Shown here: in pieces, positions 1 to 6,752 of the stretch
Numbering within the stretch: position 1 is the stretch's first letter
Layout of the letters: the number at the start of each line of letters is the position of its first letter
From: a virus
Virus record (IMG/VR): IMGVR_UViG_3300005264_000274
Span: 1-27,145 of that record
Strand: one strand, 5' to 3'
Length of the DNA stretch: 27,145 nucleotides
Translations under genes and position numbers: made by a program
Notes under the pieces: model-generated
The model's database searches: none
The model's input: only the letters and a program-made list of their open reading frames with translations
Told to the model about the DNA's origin: nothing

Positions 1-104
1 TTAATATTAGTTTAAGTTTAGCTATAAGTTAGTACTAATCTTCATTTAATATATATTAAATGAAGATTAGTACTAACTTATAGCTAAACTTAAACTAATA
101 TTAA
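1..104. repeat. Left hairpin telomere (perfect 104-bp palindrome)
   Basis: Bases 1-52 are the exact reverse complement of 53-104, checked base by base, with no loop. The centre is TTTAATAT|ATATTAAA at 52/53. A 34-bp inner part (36-69) recurs in the right-end palindrome and differs only in the two central bases. A perfect palindrome ending exactly at a contig end is what an assembly gives when reads run around a covalently closed hairpin, so the molecule probably ends at base 53. The motif CTAAACTTAA at 84-93 also occurs in the right telomere. The telomere function is inferred from the palindrome, its partner at the other end and the protelomerase gene. Confidence 0.9.
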
Positions 105-319
105 GATTAGTATTTCTCTGGGTTATTCACATAAAACTAATCTTAAGTATAGTTATTCACATATATCGATATTTAATAATTATTATTTCTTCTTATATTT
201 CAAATACTAATCTTAGTTATTCACACTAATTTTATAGTCAGTGTGAATAAAAACATAAAAACATATAAACATATAAATTAATTAAGCCCTAATTTTAGGA
301 TAAAATATAATTAATATGT
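105..319. promoter_or_regulatory. Left subtelomere: four DnaA-box-like sites and ACATATAAAC repeats
   Basis: No gene is seen here. TTATTCACA, which fits the DnaA-box consensus TTATNCACA, occurs at 123-131, 153-161 and 217-225, and in inverse form (TGTGAATAA) at 242-250. ACTAATCTTA occurs at 136 and 207, next to these boxes. The 17-mer ACATATAAACATATAAA at 261-277 is followed at 314-327 by an inverted partial copy, ATATGTTTATATGT. The right end carries the same set of motifs. The role (replication, telomere handling or segregation) is inferred. Confidence 0.65.
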
Positions 320-868
320 TTATATGTTATTATGATTAGTTAAAAATATATTTAGAATATGTAAATAAAATATAGTTTTGGAAGTGGTGCTAAATAATAT
401 TATAATTAGTAGTTGATTTAAATGTAATGTTATTGGAGTTTCTTTTAGATATTCTGTGGGTTTGATAAACTCTTTTAATATATCTACTGCATAAACAAGA
501 TATTGAGCTTTAATAGCCCCTGCTTCAGTGATTATGTCATCTTTTTGAATGACGATTGGTTGAGAACCTGCATCAGCTGTATTATTTATATATTCTTGCA
601 CTTCTGCTTCTATATTCTCGTATGGTACAAATAAACCAAGAGCTTTTAAATCTTTTGTAACATATCCTATATGTAAAAGTTCTACATTTATAATATCTTT
701 TAAGTAATTTATAGCCCATTGTGGGGCTTTTTCTACTTCTGATACTGTTACATTCATATATGAACTAAAAGTGGCTATATCTTGACCATTGAGCCTCAAA
801 AGAATATCTAAAATCTCTTTATTGGTATCTGCAACAACAGCAAAACTGTCTGTTTGAATTTTTGGCAT
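320..868 (-). CDS. Hypothetical protein, telomere-proximal
   Basis: I do not recognise this 182-residue protein. It starts at an ATG preceded by AGGGGAAAAA, a plausible ribosome binding site. The first 140 residues look like a normal soluble protein, mostly helical, with no obvious catalytic motif. The last 40 residues change character: they are rich in I, L, F, T and N and run into the AT-rich subtelomere, where the stop overlaps the inverted ATATGTTTATATGT copy. This tail may be read-through after loss of the original stop codon. It is the last gene before the left telomere and faces outward, downstream of the repeat region that follows the helicase gene. An accessory or replication-linked role cannot be told from sequence. 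Confidence 0.6.
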   Translation of the reverse strand: MPKIQTDSFAVVADTNKEILDILLRLNGQDIATFSSYMNVTVSEVEKAPQWAINYLKDIINVELLHIGYVTKDLKALGLFVPYENIEAEVQEYINNTADAGSQPIVIQKDDIITEAGAIKAQYLVYAVDILKEFIKPTEYLKETPITLHLNQLLIIILFSTTSKTIFYLHILNIFLTNHNNI

Positions 869-1044
869 TTTTTCCCCTAATGGAAATTTTTAAAAAATAA
901 TTATAATTTTTACTTGATGATTTTATCAATGTGGTTTATTTAACTAATTTAAAAAAAAAGCAGTAATTTAGACAAAAGACCTTTTTTCTAATAGATTTTT
1001 CTTCAAAAACACCAAAAGACCTTAGAAACACTAAAATATATACT

Positions 1045-1088
1045 AAAAACACATAAAAAACACATAAAAAACACATAAAAAACACCAC
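1045..1088. repeat. 11-bp tandem repeat, AAAAACACAT units
   Basis: AAAAACACAT occurs at 1045-1054, 1056-1065 and 1067-1076, with a partial fourth copy ending in CACC at about 1078-1086. The period is 11 bp, close to one helical turn, so a protein bound to each unit would sit on one face of the helix. This suits iterons next to a replication gene. Confidence 0.6.
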
Positions 1089-1280
1089 ATAAAAAGCACT
1101 ATAAAGCCCATAAAAGAGGGGTTTTCAGTATTATTTTACAATACAAATAAAAATATATCAAATAAAAAAAATAATTTTAAAAAATCTATGAAGTAAAAAT
1201 GTAAAAATAGTGTTGTTTCCCTATATTTAGGGGTTTAATGGTGTTTTTGGTAGTGTTTTTGGTGTGTTTTTGATGTGTTT

Positions 1281-1306
1281 CCGACCCGTTTCTGTGTTTG
1301 GGTCGG
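1281..1306. other. GC-rich hairpin after the helicase gene
   Basis: CCGACCC at 1281-1287 pairs with GGGTCGG at 1300-1306 around a 12-base loop. It is one of the few GC-rich spots in the region and lies 18 bases past the helicase stop codon. No U-run follows it on the minus strand, so it is not a standard intrinsic terminator. It could be a single-strand initiation structure or an mRNA 3' stabiliser. Confidence 0.45.
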
Positions 1307-1323
1307 TGTTTCTTGCGGTGTTT

Positions 1324-3222
1324 TTAGAAAATGTCGTGAGTGTACTCTACTGCTGTCTTTTTACCCATAAAAACAAAAGTTTTTTGATTGAAGTGGAATG
1401 TCTTTAGCTCTTCATGCTGATTAATAGGTCTAAACTTCTCACTATGACTAAATTCAACTAAAGTCATAGTTCCATCAACATTTCTGTTTTCTTCCCATTT
1501 GAGTTTAATGAGAGTAGCTTGATTAAGTACCAAGTTCCAAAAATTACCAAACTTTGTATCACTTTTCAGTATATGCTCGATGTTTGTCACATTACTGAAC
1601 CACTTCAAACTAGTATTTGAGATAAGACCTGCTTTAAACTCATCCATGAAGATAACTTTCATATTTATATTTGTGTGAGGGAAAGGAATTGTTTCTTTTG
1701 CTTTAGTAGCTCCATACTCTCCCTGTACTATTTTCTCAACTTCTGACTTTATTAGAATAGAGTTTTTAGTATCTTGAATAGCTTCTTCAAGTATCTCATC
1801 TATAGTTTCGATGTCTTGACTTCTAAATGCTGTCTTTAAAACTGATTGAGTAGTAGAAGTTGCATCTTGGATAGCTTTTTTAGTTTTATTTTTAATAGTC
1901 GACATTGCTAACTGAACATTGAATTTACACATCTTCAAATGCACCAAAAAAGCATCTCTTTCTTTCTCTAAAAGAGAAATAAACTCAACCAGCTCATAAC
2001 CCATACTTCGAGCTACTTGTAAGAGAGTTCGTGACTTAGTTTCAATTACAGATAATCGCTCATCAGATTGATCCATTGGAATTGGTAAATCTTCATTACT
2101 TAAAAAAATACAGTTAGCTGAAAATCTTATCATATATGGATTTGTATGCATAGTTCTAATTGATACATTATCCTCTGATACTATGAGCTTTATTTTATTT
2201 GCGATATCTTTGTCTTTGTGAAAATCGCCTTTAACTTCATCAAAAGTGATAAATAGCTTATCTTCTAAGTAGCTGTTAAAGTTATCTGATAGATTGGCAT
2301 TTGTGGCAATAAAACAGTTACTCTCATGCATAGCATATTCAATGATTTTAGAAGCAAATACACCTTTTCCAGTTCTTTGAATACCTTTGAGAATAACAGC
2401 AGTTTTAGTTTTTTTAGCTGTGTTTAAAATCGTACTTAGCCAATTAAGTAAAAATACTCTCTCATCTATATAAGGTGCTATATTTTCAAGTAGTGCATTG
2501 ATTACAGGGTATCGTTGAGGCATTGTAATTTCTGTGAAGTTCTCGACACTTAAAACATTTTTTACATTTACATCTAAAAACCCATTTGGCTTATAAGTAT
2601 TAAAAAATTCTCCGTAAAATGCAGGTTTTAAAGGTGCAAATTCTTTGATATACGGTTTGAAGTTTCTTAGTATAGTAGTTCTAAGTTTTGTATCAATGTG
2701 AACACCTGCAAGTTTTTTTGATTCAAGGTCAATATATTTATTTATAGTTGAAGATTTAAAACGGTCTGTCCTGATGCGGTCATACTCTGTGCCATCTTTG
2801 TCAATGTCTATATATCTTGATATCCTTACATACATATCTGTTACTGCGTCATAGAAGAGAGTAGATTTACCAAGTCTATCGTATGAAGCGTTTTTCTTAG
2901 CGTATTTAAAATAAGCCATTTCAAGCTCTTTCATCTTTAGCTGTAGAGCTTCTTTCTCTTTTGTACCCTCATATCTTCTCTCAATGTCTTTTTTTTCTTC
3001 AATGAACTCATTGAATGTCAGAGATGATTTATCTTCATTATGCAATTTACTTTTTTCTCTAATCGTATTAACTGCAGATAGATGCATATCTACTTGATTA
3101 TAAAAGTCATCGCTTGGTGTCAAGCTCTTTTTAGCACTATCTCTTATTGCTTGAATTTTGCTAGTTATAGAATTAGCCTGTTGTGTCACACTTGGATTAT
3201 GCTGCTCTGTCACATTACTCAT
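1324..3222 (-). CDS. SF3/D5-type replicative helicase
   Basis: This 632-residue protein has a superfamily-3-like ATPase core of the type in phage and plasmid primase-helicases. A Walker A loop, GIQRTGKG, lies at about 280-287, Walker B LFITFDE at about 323-329, a sensor-type FLSNED at about 373-378, and a likely arginine finger in SDERLS at about 386-391. The N-terminal 110 residues are charged and helical. Its ATG overlaps the stop of the TOPRIM gene (TAATG), so the two are translationally coupled. Together they match the activities joined in one large RepA protein in N15-type linear prophages. Residues 4-16 are encoded by a copy of the dispersed 24-bp repeat, also present near the end of gene X, so the true ancestral N-terminus may have differed. 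It is expected to unwind DNA at the element's origin. Confidence 0.85.
   Translation of the reverse strand: MSNVTEQHNPSVTQQANSITSKIQAIRDSAKKSLTPSDDFYNQVDMHLSAVNTIREKSKLHNEDKSSLTFNEFIEEKKDIERRYEGTKEKEALQLKMKELEMAYFKYAKKNASYDRLGKSTLFYDAVTDMYVRISRYIDIDKDGTEYDRIRTDRFKSSTINKYIDLESKKLAGVHIDTKLRTTILRNFKPYIKEFAPLKPAFYGEFFNTYKPNGFLDVNVKNVLSVENFTEITMPQRYPVINALLENIAPYIDERVFLLNWLSTILNTAKKTKTAVILKGIQRTGKGVFASKIIEYAMHESNCFIATNANLSDNFNSYLEDKLFITFDEVKGDFHKDKDIANKIKLIVSEDNVSIRTMHTNPYMIRFSANCIFLSNEDLPIPMDQSDERLSVIETKSRTLLQVARSMGYELVEFISLLEKERDAFLVHLKMCKFNVQLAMSTIKNKTKKAIQDATSTTQSVLKTAFRSQDIETIDEILEEAIQDTKNSILIKSEVEKIVQGEYGATKAKETIPFPHTNINMKVIFMDEFKAGLISNTSLKWFSNVTNIEHILKSDTKFGNFWNLVLNQATLIKLKWEENRNVDGTMTLVEFSHSEKFRPINQHEELKTFHFNQKTFVFMGKKTAVEYTHDIF
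3176..3214 (-). repeat. 24-bp-period GTGAC repeat inside the helicase 5' end
   Basis: On the minus strand this reads GTGACAGAGCAGCATAATCC followed by AAGTGTGACACAACAGGC. Apart from one base (ACACAACAGG against ACTCAACAGG) it matches 18619-18656 near the end of gene X. The two GTGAC heads are 24 bp apart. It is in frame and encodes VTEQHNPSVTQQA. Confidence 0.75.
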
Positions 3223-4385
3223 TAGTTGTTCCCAGACTGTAAATATTCTACAAAATCAACATTGCTGTTAAATTCTAAAAAGTTTTTGATTTGAAAAGCA
3301 TTTTTATTGATAAAATTGATATAGTTTGATAAAACAATGTCCTGATTTGATTTATCAGGTAAAACTATATTTTCTTTCATTTTTATAAAAATTTCAATGT
3401 TATCTTTTGCACTTGGATAATAATTTTTAATAAAATTTAAATAAGATTTAGCACCAGCCAAATCACCGTCAAACATAGATAAAATAATAAAACCTTTCTT
3501 CTCTAAATCAAATATATAGTCGATAAGATTATTATTTATAGTATTTGATGTACTTTCAAGAGATATATAAGGAACAGAGTACAAAAGGGCATTTAAACCG
3601 TTTTTAATGCCCTCTCCAACTATTGCATACTTGTCAGTATTTGAGGGTTTATTTAGAATTGATTCAACTTCTTTTCTAAAAGGGTATAAAAATTTTTCAC
3701 CTCGGTTATGAGAATTTTTATAGATGTATTTCGGATTTGACCACTCGTTGTAGTTTTTAGGTTTCTGAGGTCTATATGCTATTAAATCAACTATTTGTCC
3801 ACTATCATCTTTAATGATGATGCTTGAGCAGTTGAAATGTTTATTCCAACCTATCAAATTGGTAAATAAATAATTTATTTTTTGTTTATATTCTGCAGGG
3901 AGTATTTTTGTTTCAAAAAGTTTTAGTAACTCAGTCGGTATAATAAAATTTATTAATTTTTCTTCTGAATCAATGTGTTCAGTAGGTCTATGAATACCAA
4001 CACTTTGAAGTTCTGCTGTTCCCCATTGCTGAAGCTTTTGAAAGTCAACTTGTTTTTTAGCCTTTGCCTCTTCTTTTCTTTTTATCTGGAGGGCAGGGTC
4101 AACCGTGTAAGTATCAAGTGAACTTAACTCTTTAAGTCGGTTGATACCTGCTTTTTTATCAAGTTTTTCAAAATACATTACAAGGTCGAGAACTGAACCT
4201 CCAGTAATATCTCCATTGAAATTACTAAATATTTGTTTAGCAGGATTGACTACGATACTTGGGTCATTTTTAAATTTAAAATTAGCACCATTTTTTACAA
4301 GTTCGCCATACATTTCGGCTACTGTTATGATGTCTAAAGATTGTTTGATTTGTTCTAATGTGGGTTCATTTGCATAATTACTCAT
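3222..4385 (-). CDS. TOPRIM-domain DNA primase
   Basis: This 387-residue protein is a DnaG-like primase. The first 90 residues resemble the DnaG zinc-ribbon region (GDITGGSVLDLVMYF near 58-72 corresponds to the GDVI stretch), but the Cys/His zinc ligands are absent, so that domain is probably metal-free. The TOPRIM catalytic core shows VGEG at about 256-259 and FDGDLAG at about 305-311, giving the expected Glu and DxD acids for metal binding. The middle section (about 180-240) fits the RNA polymerase domain of this class. It is the first gene of a two-gene operon and its stop overlaps the helicase start by one base. It should synthesise primers for the element's own replication. Splitting of primase and helicase differs from the fused RepA of N15. 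Confidence 0.8.
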   Translation of the reverse strand: MSNYANEPTLEQIKQSLDIITVAEMYGELVKNGANFKFKNDPSIVVNPAKQIFSNFNGDITGGSVLDLVMYFEKLDKKAGINRLKELSSLDTYTVDPALQIKRKEEAKAKKQVDFQKLQQWGTAELQSVGIHRPTEHIDSEEKLINFIIPTELLKLFETKILPAEYKQKINYLFTNLIGWNKHFNCSSIIIKDDSGQIVDLIAYRPQKPKNYNEWSNPKYIYKNSHNRGEKFLYPFRKEVESILNKPSNTDKYAIVGEGIKNGLNALLYSVPYISLESTSNTINNNLIDYIFDLEKKGFIILSMFDGDLAGAKSYLNFIKNYYPSAKDNIEIFIKMKENIVLPDKSNQDIVLSNYINFINKNAFQIKNFLEFNSNVDFVEYLQSGNN

Positions 4386-4437
4386 ATTATTATCCTATTT
4401 AATTAATTTACTTTTCATAAATAAATTGGTACAATAT

Positions 4438-4494
4438 GAGCAACCAAACTCGGTGTATCGCACCAATTTTTTTGGAGTAAGAAATTACTCCAAA
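4438..4494. promoter_or_regulatory. Inverted repeats upstream of the replication operon
   Basis: GAGCAACCAAA (4438-4448) has an exact inverted partner, TTTGGTTGCTC (4788-4798), so the pair flanks the small ribbon-helix-helix gene. Next is a short hairpin GGTG-TATCG-CACC (about 4452-4464) followed by a T-run on the plus strand. TTTGGAGTAA-GAAA-TTACTCCAAA (4471-4494) is a perfect 10-bp stem with a GAAA loop. This lies in the leader of the primase mRNA, between it and the RHH gene, a natural place for copy-number control by the RHH protein or a small antisense RNA. The function is inferred. Confidence 0.45.
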
Positions 4495-4497
4495 AGC

Positions 4498-4707
4498 TTA
4501 TTTTTTTATTTCCTGATTTTTAATATTTTCTAAAAAAGCATTCATCAAAGTTTGAATTACCCCTGACTTATTAAGATTATTTTTATCTGCAATTTTATTA
4601 AATTCACTTAAAATGTCTTCTTTTATTGTAAAAGTCACTCTCTTTGTTTTAATATTGATTGGATATTTTTGATTATTATCAATTTTATAAACATCAGTAT
4701 CTGGCAT
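4498..4707 (-). CDS. Small ribbon-helix-helix DNA-binding protein
   Basis: The 69-residue product has a CopG/Arc-like ribbon-helix-helix: a beta strand (KRVTFTIKEDIL, about 22-33), then two helices ending in KSGVIQTLMNAFLE. The spacing matches the family, which binds DNA as dimers at inverted or direct repeats. It lies directly upstream of the primase and helicase genes on the same strand, bracketed by the inverted repeats GAGCAACCAAA and TTTGGTTGCTC. A role as repressor of the replication operon, as CopG does in plasmid copy control, is an inference from fold and position. Confidence 0.7.
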   Translation of the reverse strand: MPDTDVYKIDNNQKYPINIKTKRVTFTIKEDILSEFNKIADKNNLNKSGVIQTLMNAFLENIKNQEIKK

Positions 4708-4830
4708 AAAAAATCCTTTATTTTATATAGAAAACATTATATTATCATAATTCTTAAAATATGATTAATAGTAATACTTTTATTTTTTTTGGTTGCTCGT
4801 TGTAAATTAATTAAAAAATTACTCCTTTTT

Positions 4831-5292
4831 TTAAATTGTATTTTCTTTATGATTTTTAACTATTTCTTCTATACTTCTAATTGACAAATTATAATTATCT
4901 GCTATTTTTCTGTATTGTTGCCCTTTTTGTTTATCTCTTAAAATACAATTATCTCTTTTATAAATTGTAAAATCTTGAAAGTTTGGAATTATTTCAGCTT
5001 CTTCATTATATTTTTTTATAAAATCATTTAGTTCTAAATTGTTATTTTGAATATCTGCTATAACAAAAGATAATAATTTTATTTGAGTGTGAGATAGTTT
5101 TTTGGATTTGCCCCTTGCTGAATGTCTTTTATTTGCATCATAATATTCTTCTTTAAAAGAATAAAAAACTTGCTTTTCTACAAAATAATGACCCTTAACA
5201 TAAACTGCTTTTAAAAAGCCTTGTCTGATATAATAATTAATATTATTTTTTTTTGTATTTAGAATTTCAGCCATATCAGCAGTTGAAAACAT
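4831..5292 (-). CDS. Two-ended helix-turn-helix protein of the early operon
   Basis: The frame opens further upstream, but the best start is the ATG at 5292: it overlaps the stop of the preceding gene as TAATG, giving 153 residues. The N-terminus (MFSTADMAEILNTKKNNINYY) looks like a MerR- or excisionase-type winged helix-turn-helix. The C-terminus (GQQYRKIADNYNLSIRSIEE) resembles a sigma-region-4 or resolvase-type helix-turn-helix. It is the second gene of the operon that runs away from the repressor, behind a Cro-like gene, so it may be an early activator or a replication regulator. The exact function is unknown. Confidence 0.6.
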   Translation of the reverse strand: MFSTADMAEILNTKKNNINYYIRQGFLKAVYVKGHYFVEKQVFYSFKEEYYDANKRHSARGKSKKLSHTQIKLLSFVIADIQNNNLELNDFIKKYNEEAEIIPNFQDFTIYKRDNCILRDKQKGQQYRKIADNYNLSIRSIEEIVKNHKENTI

Positions 5293-5507
5293 TATTTTAT
5301 ATTCTCTTTTTGTTTTTTTAAGTCTACCCAAGAGCGAGCAGGTATACCAAAAGTATCTTCAATAAGTATAGCTTTTTCAAGCGGTGGTAAATTTGAAGAA
5401 TTTTTATATTTTTCTGCCATATTTCGACCAACACCAACCAAGTTGGCAAGGTCAATGGTTTTAATATTGTTAATTAATATTGAAGTTTCATCTAAATTTA
5501 TTTTCAT
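5292..5507 (-). CDS. Cro-like helix-turn-helix protein
   Basis: The product has 71 residues. Residues 18-45 (DLANLVGVGRNMAEKYKNSS) form a helix-turn-helix like those of Cro, YdaS and phage antirepressor-switch proteins. The C-terminal part (LEKAILIEDTFGIPARSW) fits the following helices of the family. It is transcribed divergently from the S24 repressor, with two operator-like sites in the 130-base gap. This is the usual Cro position in a lysogeny switch. It is translationally coupled to the next gene by a TAATG overlap. Confidence 0.65.
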   Translation of the reverse strand: MKINLDETSILINNIKTIDLANLVGVGRNMAEKYKNSSNLPPLEKAILIEDTFGIPARSWVDLKKQKENIK

Positions 5508-5535
5508 ACAAGGATAGTAACCATATTTCTATTAA

Positions 5536-5623
5536 TTGTTAATTAAATTATGTAATAAACTAAAAAGTAATCTAATTTCTTTTTAAAGAAGTATAATTGT
5601 ATTATACATAATTAAATTATGCA
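5536..5623. promoter_or_regulatory. Repressor-switch operators and divergent promoter region
   Basis: The 19-bp palindrome TACATAATTAAATTATGTA, found perfect at 20838-20856, has a one-mismatch copy at 5605-5623 (ending GCA) and a three-mismatch copy at 5536-5554. The two are 69 bp apart between the Cro-like and repressor start codons. TATAAT at 5592-5597 is a likely -10 element for the repressor. The downstream copy lies just before the repressor start, suited to autoregulation. Assignment of the operator to this repressor is inferred from position and the shared third site. Confidence 0.6.
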
Positions 5624-5637
5624 AAAAAGGATTTAAA

Positions 5638-6324
5638 ATGTTTTCTCAGAATTTAAAAAAATATAGAAAATTAGAAAAATTATCTCAAAAAGAACTTGCA
5701 CAAAAAATATCACATCTTATAAATAAAAATATTGAAGATGCAAATGTTCGTTCATGGGAAAACGGAACCAATCCAAAAATAGAAGTAATTATTGCAATAG
5801 CTGAAATATTTGATATACCAGAACAATATTTATTTGATGATAGCAAAGAAACAATAAATAAAATAGTTTCAAAAGAAGCTCCTAATTTAAAAAGTCTAGT
5901 GGAACATACTAAGAAAGTTCCTCTTCTTAATGGTTATGTTGGTGCAGGAAGCTTAGGCATCAACGAAGATATAGAAGTTGATAAATTTTTATACGTTGAT
6001 ACTTCTTTAATTAAAAGAGCTTATCAAAATAAAGAAATTAGAGCTTTAACTGTAATTGGTGATAGCATGAAGCCTTATGTTGACAATGGGGATATAGTAA
6101 TATATGCTCCATTTGAACAAGGTCAATATAATTATTCTGATGGAAAATATATTATCCAAACGATAAATGGCACGATGCTAAAAAATCTTAGCTTTAGAAC
6201 AAATGGGGATATAGTAATATCATCTTGTAACAAAGGCTATAGTGATGAAATAATAAAATGTTCTGAATCACAAGAATATTTAGATATTGTTGGTATAGCC
6301 GTTGGAAGATTATTAAAATCTTAA
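5638..6324 (+). CDS. LexA/CI-type repressor with S24 autocleavage domain
   Basis: The 228-residue protein has an N-terminal XRE helix-turn-helix (about 5-65; LSQKELAQKI and VRSWENGTNP) and a C-terminal S24 peptidase fold. The Ala-Gly cleavage site is visible at 103-104 (GYVGAGS), the nucleophile Ser143 in GDSM, and the general-base Lys182 in GTMLKNLSF. All residues for RecA-stimulated self-cleavage are present, so the repressor should be SOS-inducible like CI of lambdoid phages. It faces the Cro-like gene across shared operators. A further perfect operator lies before the Dam-like gene, so that gene is probably under its control. ATG follows AAAAAAGGATTTAAA, a good ribosome binding site. Confidence 0.88.
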   Translation: MFSQNLKKYRKLEKLSQKELAQKISHLINKNIEDANVRSWENGTNPKIEVIIAIAEIFDIPEQYLFDDSKETINKIVSKEAPNLKSLVEHTKKVPLLNGYVGAGSLGINEDIEVDKFLYVDTSLIKRAYQNKEIRALTVIGDSMKPYVDNGDIVIYAPFEQGQYNYSDGKYIIQTINGTMLKNLSFRTNGDIVISSCNKGYSDEIIKCSESQEYLDIVGIAVGRLLKS

Positions 6325-6393
6325 TGTGTTTTAGTTGCAGTAAAAAACTGTGATTGATCCAGGCATCAAAAGTGTGACGGACCAGTAATAAAA
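6325..6393. repeat. 24-bp-period GTGAC repeat, copy after the repressor gene
   Basis: Three tandem units start GTGTTTTAG, GTGATTGATCCAGGC and GTGACGGACCAG, each 24 bp after the last. The set aligns with 14948-15010, including the preceding shared AAAATCTTAATGTGT. It lies right after the repressor stop codon. Confidence 0.65.
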
Positions 6394-6397
6394 AATT

Positions 6398-6703
6398 TTA
6401 TTTGCAAAATGATAGAGCTTTTTTTATAAAAGGTGACAAACTAATTTTAGTGCCTTTTAAATTAGGATTGTCTCTCCAAATAAGATTAATATTTCTTCCA
6501 AAAACGCTAGAGCTTCTACCTGTTAAGCCATAAGGCAAATCTCCTACTTTTACAATTGCAAAAGGCAAATCTGACTCACACCCAATATATAATTTATCTA
6601 CAGTAAATGCCCAATCTTTCCCATAATCTTTTTTTTCTATAAGAATATTTCCATCAGCAAATAAAGTTGATGCTATAAAAATAGAAATTATTAAATTTTT
6701 CAC
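6398..6703 (-). CDS. Secreted DUF2511 (YebY-like) protein
   Basis: The 101-residue product has a signal peptide (MKNLIISIFIASTLFADG) with likely cleavage near residue 16. The mature part matches the DUF2511 pattern of E. coli YebY: KKDYGKDWAFTVDKLYIGC near the start, a YGLTG motif in the middle, and NLKGTKISLSPFIKKALSFC at the end. The two conserved cysteines, which probably form a disulfide, are present. The family is periplasmic with no firm enzymatic role; YebY is linked to copper in E. coli. It sits alone on the minus strand between the repressor and the tail operon, the position of lysogenic-conversion genes. Confidence 0.75.
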   Translation of the reverse strand: MKNLIISIFIASTLFADGNILIEKKDYGKDWAFTVDKLYIGCESDLPFAIVKVGDLPYGLTGRSSSVFGRNINLIWRDNPNLKGTKISLSPFIKKALSFCK

Positions 6704-6752
6704 ATTTGTCCTTTTTTTAATTAATTATAGCAATCTTTTATATAAAACCACA

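Larger units (their letters stand above)
869..1323. other. Gene-free repeat-rich region, candidate replication origin
   Basis: This 455-base stretch lies between the helicase gene and the telomere-proximal gene. The plus strand carries many AACAC or AACACC motifs from about 1008 to 1110. From about 1238 to 1322 the complementary form GTGTTTTT recurs at least four times, so the region is a loose, long-range inverted repeat. Between them is a very AT-rich stretch (about 1130-1200) suited to melting. Repeats beside a replication gene are typical of plasmid origins. No DnaA box (TTATTCACA) was seen here. The origin call is an inference. Confidence 0.4.

Noticed and set aside
1-104. Left palindrome as a plain assembly artefact (inverted chimera)
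   Set aside because: An artefact could give one palindromic end, but both ends share a 34-bp core and a protelomerase gene is present. The outer 52 bases of each are still probably a copy made by reading around the hairpin.
4141-4377. Plus-strand frame opposite the primase 5' end
   Set aside because: Antisense shadow of the TOPRIM primase N-terminus with no family features.
4452-4473. Short plus-strand RNA ending at GGTG-TATCG-CACC plus T-run as copy-control antisense RNA
   Set aside because: The nearest -10-like TACAAT would give a transcript of only about 30 bases, too short to defend. Kept only as part of the regulatory region.
6325-6393. GTGAC repeats as a CRISPR array
   Set aside because: Only two or three units per locus, the conserved part is 5-12 bases, the 24-bp period is too short, and no cas gene is present.
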